Shown piece by piece: positions 1 to 9,084 of a DNA stretch of 16,826 nt (positions are counted from its first letter, which is position 1; each line of letters starts with the position of its first letter). Origin of the DNA: Gamarada debralockiae (Eukaryota; Ascomycota; Leotiomycetes; Helotiales; Hyphodiscaceae); the NCBI GenBank assembly GCA_002803225.1, contig NXFV01000121.1, forward strand, positions 1 through 16,826, in the 5' to 3' direction. The notes under the pieces are model-generated. The model did not search any database, was not told where the DNA came from, and saw nothing but the letters and a program-made list of their open reading frames with translations. A program made the translations under genes and the position numbers.

Positions 1-330
1 ATCGCCTGATGCTGATGCCACGAACTGACCGTTCAGTGAGAAGGTAACGGCAGTGACGACACTAGAGTGGCCCTCGAGTGTTTGGTAAAGGGCGCCTGTC
101 TGTGTGTCCCAGAGTCGTACTGTCTTGTCCCATGATGCTGATGCCACGAGCTGGCCGTTTGGTGAGAAGGTGACGGCAGTGACGCGGCTAGAGTGGCCCT
201 CGAGCGTGCAATGAAGGGCTCCTGTCTGTGCGTCCCAAAGTCGTACCGTCTTATCGTCTGATGCTGAGGCCACGAGCTGACCGTTTGGTGAGAAGGTGAT
301 GGCGGTGACGACACTAGAGTGGCCCTCGAG
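1..330 (-). repeat. WD40-coding DNA repeats, 126-nt unit
   Basis: Units of exactly 126 nt (42 residues), each opening with CTCGAGGGCCACTCTAG, run 330-205, 204-79 and 78-1 (cut by the edge). By hand count the first two units differ at about 21 of 126 bases. They differ at six residues: unit positions 7 (V/R), 11 (I/V), 25 (D/W), 34 (A/T), 40 (H/Y) and 41 (C/Q). Such near-identical units with substitutions at a few positions are typical of the high-identity WD40 arrays of the HET-D/HET-E class. Confidence 0.9.
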
Positions 331-2313
331 CGTTTGTAAAGAAGCACTCCAATCGTTTGTCACCGCTGGCCATGTGGAAATCCACTTTGGACCCTGATCA
401 AGAAATTGTCTTCTGATCAAGCTTGTTTGAGGACTAAACAAAATAGCAGAGATATATACTTGAAGTGGCGCCTTTTCAATGATTGATCTATTGTAAAGAA
501 TAAATCGACGTGCGTCCGAGACGAAGGTGCCGAAAGCGCTAGTTTGATCATCCTATTAGTGGTTAAATTTAACTGACTTGAGACGACAGAGGTGTACTAA
601 CCGACATCGCTAAGTGTAGTTGCGTCATTATGCGGACAGCATCAGCAGTGACCTTAATGAGACTGCAAGCTTCAAGCCAATTCAAATAAAAAGCTCGTAA
701 GAAGCTGAGCACCCTGGCGTCCTCGTCACGCCACCCCCTCGCAGCTACCTGGCTGCGATGAAGATGTTCTAGCCAAAACTCAACTGAGTATTGTATATGG
801 CCTGGAAGGTGTAGCTCCAGATTGTCTTTTGTTACGTCTAGTGGAGAGGCGTCCGGCTTAGAAAGGTTGCAGATATTCCGTTGTAGAGTACTGGCCATCA
901 ACCTTCGGCAACGATCGGCGATGAGATAGTGGGCAGATGATTCTCCTTCAGAAAAGATTCTGATGCCTTTGCCTGTCTTGAAGAAATCTGTTGCTGATTG
1001 ATGAATGAAGTAAACTATGTTATTGCGAACAGTAAGAAAAGAGCCGCATATTTCAACTAGGTCTTTCGAATCCTCGAGGTCATACGATCGTCCGGGTAAC
1101 AAATCTCCTAGAGCCACAATTTCCTTGAGATGTAATGGGCGAAGAGCGAGCGTGATTAGACGAAGAACTTCAAAAGGGCGTTGACCATCTTCTTCATGAT
1201 GTCGGATTGAGACCTGGGCTAGAATCCGCTCATATAAGGGCCCAAGTCCGGCAGGAAACTCCCTGAGTCTGTCTATCGTATCTACTTTTCGTACCCCTTC
1301 GAGTTCTTTACAGACTAGCGCAACCCAAAGAAATGTTCCATCCGCTCTGTCAGACAGATACTTTTCTACTTTAACTTTGAGGTCGGAATTGTACCGTTTC
1401 GTCTGCGCCAGTTCGGAGACTTTGAAAGTTATGAATGCGTCCACGGCCTGAGAGACATGCATAGAGTTCAGTTCCAGACTTAGACATGGACGTTCTTGGG
1501 AGCTAAGACCGTCCCTAATAAGCGTTTCATTACGACTTGTCACCAACCACTTGATTTTATACGAGTGACTTTCACTTCTTACGATCTCTCTTAGAAGCGG
1601 TGACAAGTCAGAGTTACACTCATCAAGCGCGTCAATCAAGAGGTACACCTTCGAAAACCTCGACTCCATTGATAAATCGATCAACATCTGGAAGAGTGCA
1701 TGTACGACATTCGGACTTCCTTCGAGGTCTTCCATCTCGTCTAGCTTTTCTCGAAGATGTAATATCAAAGTCTGCTTGTCCTGAGCGACCAAGAGAAAGA
1801 TCAGCCCACGAAGAACAGCGGCTGCATGATTGAGACGTGGATCCGTGCTTTGACAGAAGAAGTAAGATATAACGGATCCCGAGCCATTTGCTTTGATGCG
1901 ACTTGACATTTCGGAATAGAGCGAGAACATCATCATGGTTTTGCCTTTGCCTGGATCCCCATGGATCCACAGTAGATGAGGGTTATCATGTGCCCACCAG
2001 CTCTGAAAGGCGGCGTCTTCCACAACCCATGAGCACGAGCCTTGCATCAACTTGTCTTTGCTCCCTTCGATCCGTCTCTTGTCGACACGAGGGTCTGTAG
2101 CCCGCAGATCGCGTAGACAGTGTTTGTAGAGGGTAGTTTGGTCTGTTCGTACAGAGTTAGGATGCGAAGTTGAATTATAATTATGAACTTACCAGGATTT
2201 GCATGGTTGAAATTGACCGGCCCTTCAAATACAGCTCCATTGACCTGTGGTCCGCCATGACTTGTGAAATGGCCCTGTAGGTCATTCCTCTGTCGCTTCG
2301 CTCGTTCTTCCAT
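1..2313 (-). CDS. NACHT-WD40 NOD-like receptor (STAND NTPase), 5' part; continues past the left edge
   Basis: Fungal NLR of the type that oligomerises after WD40 ligand sensing and triggers incompatibility or defence cell death (family knowledge). Model: exon 1 2313-2193, intron 2192-2143 with a CTAAC branch site, exon 2 2142-602, intron 601-553, exon 3 552 to beyond base 1; both junctions keep frame, giving 738 residues so far. Residues 1-40 are a short polar leader. The pre-NACHT segment has LRATDPRVDKRRIEGSK. NACHT follows with Walker A GDPGKGKT (about 102-109), FFCQSTDPRLNHAAAVLRG, Walker B LLIDALDE (about 208-215) and LVTSRNE. Before the WD40 repeats lies the usual linker containing APLQVYISAILFSP. 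The start is the first ATG after an in-frame TGA at about 2374. No HET, HeLo, patatin or nucleoside phosphorylase domain precedes NACHT; an upstream exon cannot be excluded. Confidence 0.9.
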
Positions 2314-2469
2314 ACGCGAGTGCGGCCACAGTGCGGCGCGATTAGCTACGTACGTTCGTGAAGTTGCTTGTGCTCAGTCGTCTTTCGAGCGAGGATTGAA
2401 CATTACTAACGTGCATCAGGAAAAGAGCCGCATGATAACCTTTTTGTGCCTTGTGCTTGTTGACTCTCC

Positions 2470-3235
2470 CGGGAGCTGAGCGAAGAGTGTGATGTGGCGC
2501 TTACCGATGGATTCCTGTCCAACCAGATCGACCAGCGCACAGCCTCGCCAGAGGTGTGAAGGGACCCACTCGCTGACTTCAACGACGCATACAGATCATT
2601 CATCCCAGAGTGTTTCTTCGACGAGATTATTGCTGTGCGGTGATGTACGAAACGACGATATCCGCCATCCTGCCAGCGGACGCGATTGATGATTCGAGTC
2701 TCGCGGTGGATTTCAGCTTCCTAAAATCAACGACGAACAAAACTTGATAGATTTGAGAAGGCTGCCCTTGGCATACGAGCGAATCGATTCTCCCGCGCTG
2801 ATTAAGATCGCCTGTCGTCGCCATGAACGAGTAGCTCGGTCACCAATTGAATCACCTAGGGCGAGTGAGGAGCAGTGGCAGGCCTCTGTTGTATCTACTT
2901 TCAACTCAAATGGCATTATCAACATTGGTGGGATGATCCGGCACACTGAAGTAATTCTGGTCTGATGCTAATTATTTATTATTTCCAGGTACCAGCGACA
3001 ATTCACAATGCCTCCACGAAACTGAGATACTTTGTACGCGAAATAAGAGAGTACCAGAAAGGCAACGACGAATTTGGAAATCATTGTGAAAGTGGAATAC
3101 AAAACTGCAAGCGAAGGTAGAAGACCTGCGAAGGAAAGCACAACTCAATCAACGCGCCTCAGATGCAAAGTTTCTATTCACTCTATCGACGCTGCTGGCA
3201 AGGAACGATCCGCAATTTCCATTTTTGGCATATTG
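2470..3235 (+). pseudogene. Decayed gene of unknown family, head-to-head with the receptor
   Basis: I do not recognise the family. Protein-like stretches appear in succession but in changing frames. About 2470-2556 reads CDVALTDGFLSNQIDQRTA and ends at TGA 2557. The same frame resumes with DPLADFNDAYRSFIPECFF to TGA 2641. Another frame from about 2710, after a possible acceptor TTTCAG, gives LIDLRRLPLAYERIDSPAL and later FNSNGIINIGGMI, ending at 2965. After a possible short intron (2951-2988, with GCTAAT and TTTCCAG) follow LRYFVREIREYQKGNDEF and, after a one-base slip and a stop, a charged likely coiled-coil segment KLQAKVEDLRRKAQ ending at about 3235. The run of frame changes and stops suggests a broken gene. 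It could also be a gene with introns I have misplaced, or chance open frames. Confidence 0.35.
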
Positions 3236-4085
3236 ATCTCTAAATGGATCGATCTCCTTGTATGACTGACAAGTGGTGCCGCCTACTACTTTTTTGAGCA
3301 GGCGCTTTCCCTTCAAGTCAAATTCGACACGAAGAAGGCTTCGTGGATCGCAGTACATTTGAAGTCGCTCCACATAATATGTTATGGAGTGCTCAGGTTG
3401 GACAATGATGATTTGATCGATGTCACGCGTAAGTAAGTTTTTCGGAGTTCGGAGGATGTCTATAGCTACAGTGTTTAGTGACGGTGAAGAGATAACTTCA
3501 CACCCTTTCTTACTTCCATTGTCATGTCGAACTGCAATCCGGCCAAACAGCACGGAAGAAAGAAGGAGAGATCCTATTGAAATCTTGCCGTGCAGGAATC
3601 TCTTGATACCTATTTGATCGGCATCATGCCCAATCCAATGCCTGGACATAAAGAACTCCATCACGGAGTTTTATCGTTTTCGCATCTGTCTCGTGGGGCG
3701 CTGTTCCTGCCTCAATGCATAGGATAACTTGATAGGCTGAGCTAAACACAAGGCAGATTTAAGGCGAAAGGGTGGCTCCACAAATGGGATGTTGCGCACG
3801 ACGATACGGGAAAGCATTACCCAGCACTTCTGAGACTTATATATATATATGAGGCTAGTTACTCACGTCACCTTCTTTGGGCCGTCCGCAAAGCATAGTT
3901 GTTTTCCCGCATGGAATCGTTTGGAAAGAGGCTGAAGAAGAAGATTCTGTCATCCCAACTCGGTTCAGTACCGGAGAGAGATCGAGAAGCGATGCTCCAT
4001 CTTGGCCATGTGCCTGTAGAACGGGCAAAATCACGTTTGAATTCACCCACTGGGAAGAACGTGGAGTGGAGTTCATCAATCGCAT
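3149..4085 (-). other. Anonymous reading-frame relic, minus strand
   Basis: The frame 3829-3149 is open apart from one TAA at 3673-3671. Its part downstream of an ATG at 3664 codes about 171 residues, including DIDQIIIVQPEHSITYYVER and a basic stretch FDLKGKRLLKKV. Upstream, 4085-3868 is open and ends in a strong donor, GAC|GTGAGT, at 3868/3867. A possible acceptor CTCAG at 3830 would join the two in phase, although the intron would be only about 37 nt. I recognise no domain. The composition looks protein-like, but the single stop and lack of homology leave this as either a decayed gene or chance. Its 3' end overlaps the plus-strand relic. Confidence 0.25.
3838..3850. repeat. Short TA dinucleotide tract
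   Basis: Thirteen bases of alternating T and A lie in AT-richer sequence beside the possible splice sites of the minus-strand relic. It is too short to be notable except as a slippage-prone site. Confidence 0.7.
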
Positions 4086-4715
4086 GAGCTACTAAGCTGG
4101 CCCAGCAACAATGATCATGAGATTGTTCTACGGGGTAGATGCAGCGAGATCACGGTTTTACATGGCTACACAGAAAGGCTTCGCCATGTTAGATACGGTC
4201 AACGACAAGAATTTGAGGACCATTTACTGCAATCATGGAGGGCGGATCGTTTACTATTCTCTATGAGTAGTGTGAGGGATGATTCTGGTGCGAGCGATCT
4301 TGGAAGGGTACATCTAGACGATGTGAACAGTTTCTCAGACGAAGTGTACCAAGCTAAAGCTCTCGAGACCCTCGACTGCTCCTTCACCAGTTCCAACCAT
4401 CCGGCAATTCATACCCGGCATCATTTCTTGGTCTTGATGCCCCACGAGTCCAAAAAGGAGAGATGGATGAGGGTCAGATTGGGCATTGCATACCCCACCA
4501 TGGCAGAGGTCCCATGGCATTGTCGAGAATTAACGCGGCCCGGAGATCCTACAGAGGAGGACACATTACCATACAGTAAGTTATTCTCGGATCGATCCGA
4601 TTCTATTTCGACGGAGTACCTAAGTTCTACTCCCGAGGTCCACTCAAAAAGGGCAACTTTGGAGTTCGAAGCCAAACGAAACTTCTCTCCGGCGTTGTTT
4701 GTCTTGCCCTTTTGA
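4041..4715 (+). other. Anonymous 224-codon open frame, plus strand
   Basis: The frame is open from just after TGA 4038 to TGA 4713. The first ATG is at 4263, which would give a 150-residue product. Upstream of that ATG the frame reads protein-like (for example VLHGYTERLRHVRYGQRQEF), so if real it needs an upstream exon; a candidate ATG-initiated frame lies at 3911-4087 in another phase. Downstream it contains ERWMRVRLGIAYP and several polar stretches. No family recognised and no clear promoter or splice partner. It may be the remnant of one gene or a chance frame in decayed sequence. From 4716 to 4864 I see nothing. Confidence 0.25.
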
Positions 4716-4864
4716 GAAATACTAAACCAAAGATTTTCATAGTGTTTGACGGCTGCGACTACGAAACCATCTGCCTTCTATGATATCTCTCCACTACCAG
4801 TCGCACATAAGAAGTACGCACCAGGTTTTATACTCTTCGGCTATATCTAAAACCGCCCTCCAAA

Positions 4865-6273
4865 CTACAGTGCAACTTCACAGCTCGATTCTTTCACACT
4901 TCCCAATTCAGGGAATTGGTCGAAGGTACCACCGTGGTTCACCCTTCGTTCGTCTCTGAAGCCAACCTCAATCAACGATTCGGGCCTCAACACTCGGCCT
5001 CACAATATCCCTAACGGCCAACTTAGGATCCGCTCTCTCCATCAACGACTTCCAATGTTCCTTCGTCCGTTCCTTCACATTAAACAGAGCCAACATCAAC
5101 AAATCCGTACTCCTAGTACTTAGTACTTCGCATATGCGCATTACTAACATCCCCAAGCTCTGCCATAACGCCCTCAAGCACAAAAATACGACTACTAAAT
5201 TTCATCGCTCGGACTAGTTGTTGCAGGATCTTTGACAGCCTTCTCATCGGACCAGTCGTGCAGCACGGAACTTAGTAGGTAGATGTCGGCGCCTTTGACA
5301 GGCTATGCAGTGAAGAAACCGTGGGCTTGGAAGGAGACGCGGGAGCAGAGCTCAGATGGAACCTGAGCCTCAAAGATAGCTTCCTGACTTGACTAGTCCT
5401 GCACAACGAAGGACAGTTTTGGGTGGAAAGCGCCGATGCCGACACTCGCTAGCCCGCCTCCACCAACCTATCTTCTGGTCAGCAAATGCGTCCTTCATTC
5501 GAATCAGCAAACTTACATCAACAACCGTAGCTTTCCCCAAGCCCTCCCAATCAAAAACCACATTATCAGGCAATTCTCGATGCGGCACCGGACTCCTTGT
5601 CCCACCCATCGCCATCCCAAACCTCTTTATCCTCCAACCCTTCCTCTCCTCCTCCCCATCGCAATCCAACACATTCCGCCACGTATCCTCAGGACTCTTC
5701 CTAAGCGTTAGATTAAAAGCCGTGTTATTGATCTCCCCGCTACCCCCAAACCCTCAAAAGCCTCCTCAAGCTTCAACATAGCAGCTCCGAACCCTCCCTC
5801 CCGACACCAATCCATGGCTTTAAGCTGTGGATTCTTTGCTGGGCGAATAGAATTCGCTGTATGTGCTACCATGCCTGGTTCCGGCATAGAAGATACGGCT
5901 TGTCATGGCGTGCTTGATGATCCGCTCGGTCTTATCCTTGCTCAAGCCTATTTTGGCCGAGATGTCGGAGTAGGAAATTGAGCCTTCTAAGGGAACGACG
6001 TTGAAGATGTCCCAGTGATGCAGGGTGCCGAGGACGAAGGAATCGGCTTTCAAGCAAAGTGTTTGCATAAACAGGAATTCTCGGGTCCCATAGTAAGATT
6101 GATGAGCGCTGTGGCTGCGCCGACTATGGCGTATTATGCTGCGTGGATCTCTCCAATGGGGAGATAGTCATTTGGCCCTCTGGTTTTTAAAGATGAGAGA
6201 GGATGCGAGCCTGGCTCAGGAGCTCGGTTAGTTCGTGCACTTTTGTACTCATCTCCTGTGACAGGTCTGTCAT
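4865..6273 (-). pseudogene. O-methyltransferase pseudogene (SAM-dependent, fungal natural-product type)
   Basis: The remains of a full-length small-molecule O-methyltransferase can be followed from a likely ATG at 6273. The N-terminal dimerisation/winged-helix domain reads WDIFNVVPLEGSISYSDISA at about 6010-5950. A middle segment has GEINNTAFNL and DTWRNVLD. The SAM motif is split by an intron (5516-5468): ATVVD then VGGGLASVGIG. Then come LLSSVLHDWSDEKAV and the C-terminal STDLLMLALFNVKERTKEHW and IEVGFRD. It is broken: in-frame stops TAA 6136, TAG 5395 and TAG 5303-5305 sit where Gln codons fit, and another TAA lies at 6189. Frame changes occur near 6090, 5825, 5755, 5235, 5125 and 4975. 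Intact relatives methylate hydroxyls of secondary metabolites. The exact 3' end is uncertain. No other biosynthetic gene is visible nearby. Confidence 0.85.
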
Positions 6274-7217
6274 GGAATGATTCAGGCTTTTGGAGGTTAC
6301 CATCGCGCACCGCAGGCAGTTACTGTGACGAATCCAAATTCAGGGGCCGAAGGGCGCAGTAGAATAGGTTCAATTACGACTATTCAAAGCTAAAGAGAGA
6401 AGGAAAAGAGGTCTACAACTCCTGGCTCCCATAAATATCTGACAGGCGCGCTAGTATCATAGCTATTGAATACTCCAGGTGATTCTCAAGTGAATCAATC
6501 CCCAGCACGTGACATGCCTCTAGCCCTTGGCCTGCCTGCCCGGGGCAGCAGGTACTTGTAAGGCTCGGTGAAGGGGGGATTTGCTGTCGGCAAAAGTCTA
6601 ATACCGTTTAACTTCGTAGTCGCATTCAGCGACGAATCAATGCACTCGCTTCGTGCACCCTATCAGACTGACGGCTGCTCGAGCCTGGAAGCAAAGGGGA
6701 ATAGAAGGCTGGGAATAATCCGAAAGAAACTTGCCAGGGCCCATGTTATGTTTGGTCAAGACTCGAAAGGCTGCAGTACATCAGGACGGACTTCCGTGCA
6801 ACTCTCGATCTCTCATCTTTTCACAAACAAAAGCTGGATCAGCCATACATCTTATGATTAGACCTGTCATCACTTGAGTAATCAAATCATCTGTCAAAGG
6901 ACAATATGCATGGTGGGGTCGCATTTGTATGCTATTCTCTGTATGACCGATGAAATATACCCCAGCGTTCCCTTCCATGAATGCAGTCTGAATTTGTCCC
7001 AAACGAACGCCATGTCCTATGAACACCTATGATACCCTCCCCAATGCCATCGTGAAATATCTTTCGATGCTTGCCAGTCTGTCCTGCCTTTCAAGGAAAC
7101 CGAGCACCGAGCGTGATATGCGAAGCCGCAGACAAAAACCATGCGCAAAGCCAGTCTAATGCTCGAAAAAACGAAGTAACTGCAAAGCTAGATTGTGAGA
7201 GCGAGATGTGCGTCGAT
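6274..7217. other. Stretch without a supported gene
   Basis: About 940 bases between the methyltransferase pseudogene and the stop codon of TFIIA-gamma. Short open frames exist on both strands (for example near 6568-6861 plus and 7026-6781 minus), but none shows a domain, credible splice sites or protein-like continuity. One CACGTGAC sequence at 6506-6513 matches a bHLH E-box core. The right end presumably contains the TFIIA-gamma 3' UTR. Confidence 0.6.
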
Positions 7218-7692
7218 CTATTGAGGGTCGCCAGGTCTCTTGCTGTTGCAGCTCACGATCTTGACCTTATCGGCATGGACCGTCTGGCTCGAGTTCTCCA
7301 TCTTGAACGTAACATCCTTAATCAAGAAGGTCCAGACCTCGTCGCAGAAGCGGTATGTGTCAAGATGGCCCTGTTCGGTCTCGCATCAGCCCTCATCCCA
7401 ACATTTGCCTCTCTCCCCGCCATCAGGGAATGTGTACCTTGAACGTCAACCTAGCCTTCACCTTATCCGCCAACACCTCCGTAATACTGCGATCGAAGTT
7501 CGCCAGGATCTTCATCGCAAGCTGAGGCTCGATGCGACGCTCGCTGATCAGATCGTCGAGGGTGTCCGTCAGAGCCATACCGATGCTAAACAGGCAGCCA
7601 AGTCAGTAAATAGTAGCAAAGGATTTGTAGAGCAATGGTCAGTACCTGCTACGGCGATAGAGCTCGTAAAAGGACTGTCCGGTCGTCGCCAT
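7218..7692 (-). CDS. TOA2: Transcription initiation factor IIA small (gamma) subunit
   Basis: Small subunit of TFIIA, which stabilises TBP on the TATA region during RNA polymerase II pre-initiation complex assembly in the nucleus. Model: exon 1 7692-7646, intron 7645-7586 (60 nt), exon 2 7585-7438, intron 7437-7371 (67 nt), exon 3 7370-7218, stop TAG. The joined frame gives 115 residues, close to the 109-122 known for animal and yeast proteins. The N-terminal four-helix part contains [20 protein letters not shown] and [14 protein letters not shown]. The C-terminal beta-barrel part contains [19 protein letters not shown] and KDVTFKM. Both junctions restore conserved family sequence (RRS/SIG and TFK/GHL), which fixes the splicing. 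It shares a 239-bp upstream region with the divergent VMA16 gene. Confidence 0.95.
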
Positions 7693-7931
7693 GATGATTT
7701 TGCGATTTGCGAAACGACGATGTAGAAGGTAAATGTTCTTTTGTCGTGTTGGGATTGATATGATCGAGATTTGGATGAGTCAGCGCGGCAATGAAGCTAG
7801 TGAATATACGGCAGCCTAAAGATTCGCTTGAACGTGGACCTTCGAGATGATGAGGTTTTTGAAGAGATAGCTTTGATCACGACAACGACGACTTGGAAGC
7901 GATCTGAATTACCTTCAATTGTGCCGCCAAG
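7693..7931. promoter_or_regulatory. Shared upstream region of TFIIA-gamma and VMA16
   Basis: The 239 bases between two divergent start codons must hold both 5' UTRs and both core promoters. I see no unmistakable TATA box or named factor site. Confidence 0.5.
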
Positions 7932-8738
7932 ATGAGTCTCAGCTATGGCGTTGGTGGTGCGACGACGGCGCTTGCGGTGATAGGAGCTTGTAAGATCTGA
8001 TAATATCTTGATGGATTTGCGTGGAACTGACAGTTATTAGATATGCTATTCACTGGCGATGGTGAGGCTTTCAATGTACGTTTAAGGATTGAATGAATTG
8101 AGGGGTAGTTATTGATGGTTGGATAGGTCGGGCAGTTCCTCGAAGACGTATCACCGTACGCTTGGGCAGATTTGGGCATTGGATTGTGCATAGGATTGTC
8201 AGTTGTTGGAGCAGCATGGTAAGACGCCACAATTATCATTAATCTCTGGACCCCGACTGATAGATGGCGTAGGGGAATCTTCATAACAGGCTCCTCAATT
8301 CTTGGAGGAGGTGTCAAAGCCCCCCGCATTCGAACGAAGAACTTGATCTCCATCATTTTCTGTGAAGTAGTCGCCATCTACGGCGTCATCATGTCCATCG
8401 TGTTCTCGGCGCACCTGGGGGTAATGGACACTACGAATGTCTACTCAGGAAGCAATTACTATACTGGGTATGCGTTGTTCTGGGCTGGTGTGACGGTGGG
8501 GATGTGCAACTTGGTGTGCGGTGTGTCCGTGGGAATCAATGGCAGTGGCGCTGCTCTTGCAGATGCTGCTGACCCAAGTTTGTAAGTGGAGATATTTTCT
8601 GTGGGTCGGATGTCATTGCTAATGATTTCTCTTAGGTTCGTCAAGATTCTCGTCATTGAAATCTTCAGCTCCGTCCTTGGACTCTTCGGCCTGATCGTCG
8701 GATTATTGGTATCTGGAAAAGCCAACGACTTCGAATAA
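7932..8738 (+). CDS. VMA16: V-type proton ATPase proteolipid subunit c'' (Vma16)
   Basis: Membrane rotor subunit of the vacuolar/endosomal V-ATPase Vo sector, carrying protons across the bilayer. Five exons: 7932-7989, 8041-8075, 8127-8218, 8273-8581 and 8636-8738, with introns of 51-54 nt. The product is 198 residues; yeast Vma16 has 213. An N-terminal hydrophobic helix precedes two duplicated proteolipid hairpins. Family-specific segments include [39 protein letters not shown] and [20 protein letters not shown]. Glu93 in [11 protein letters not shown] is placed like the essential proton-carrying Glu108 of yeast; Glu173 in ILVIEIF matches the second conserved acidic residue. Subunits c and c' differ by lacking the extra N-terminal helix and this spacing, so c'' is the best call. 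Exon 2 is only 35 nt. Confidence 0.96.
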
Positions 8739-9084
8739 GTGCAAGTGAGATGGGGGTTGGAATTGAATAAGTCGATCAGTGAGGGGGGCCTCCAAGAAGG
8801 CAGACGTTCAGCATGTGTATATCATCAAGCGGCAGCCAATGAAGGCGTTCAGGTAGATGTGGCTGTTAAGGGTCTTGGGCGAGTCTTGCATTACTCCAAA
8901 ATAGTGATGCCAAACTATATGTATCATATCTGCGAATAACAGAATATAAGGCATTACTTGCTCTGCTATTGTAAGTTCTGACGACCCATCCTGCAACTCC
9001 ATTAATTCTGCTCCCAAGACGCCAAAGAGAATAGGAATTCACGGCATTCATCTCAACGTTAATCGCTCATCCGGCCTCAACAAA
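8739..9084. other. Convergent 3' region between VMA16 and the unknown gene
   Basis: These 346 bases between two facing stop codons presumably hold both 3' UTRs and polyadenylation signals. Short frames here show no protein-like character and no RNA gene is recognisable. Confidence 0.6.

Noticed and set aside
33..347. 104-codon frame over the WD40 repeats
   Set aside because: Shadow frame; another frame on the same strand gives textbook WD40 units. Its own repetitiveness only reflects the 126-nt DNA repeat.
5389..5781. Plus-strand frames of 91-130 codons opposite the methyltransferase
   Set aside because: Antisense shadows; the minus strand has recognisable O-methyltransferase sequence.
4865..6273. 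Repeat-induced point mutation as the sole cause of the pseudogene
   Set aside because: The stops fit C-to-T change at CpA, but the several indels do not, and base composition here is not strongly AT-shifted.
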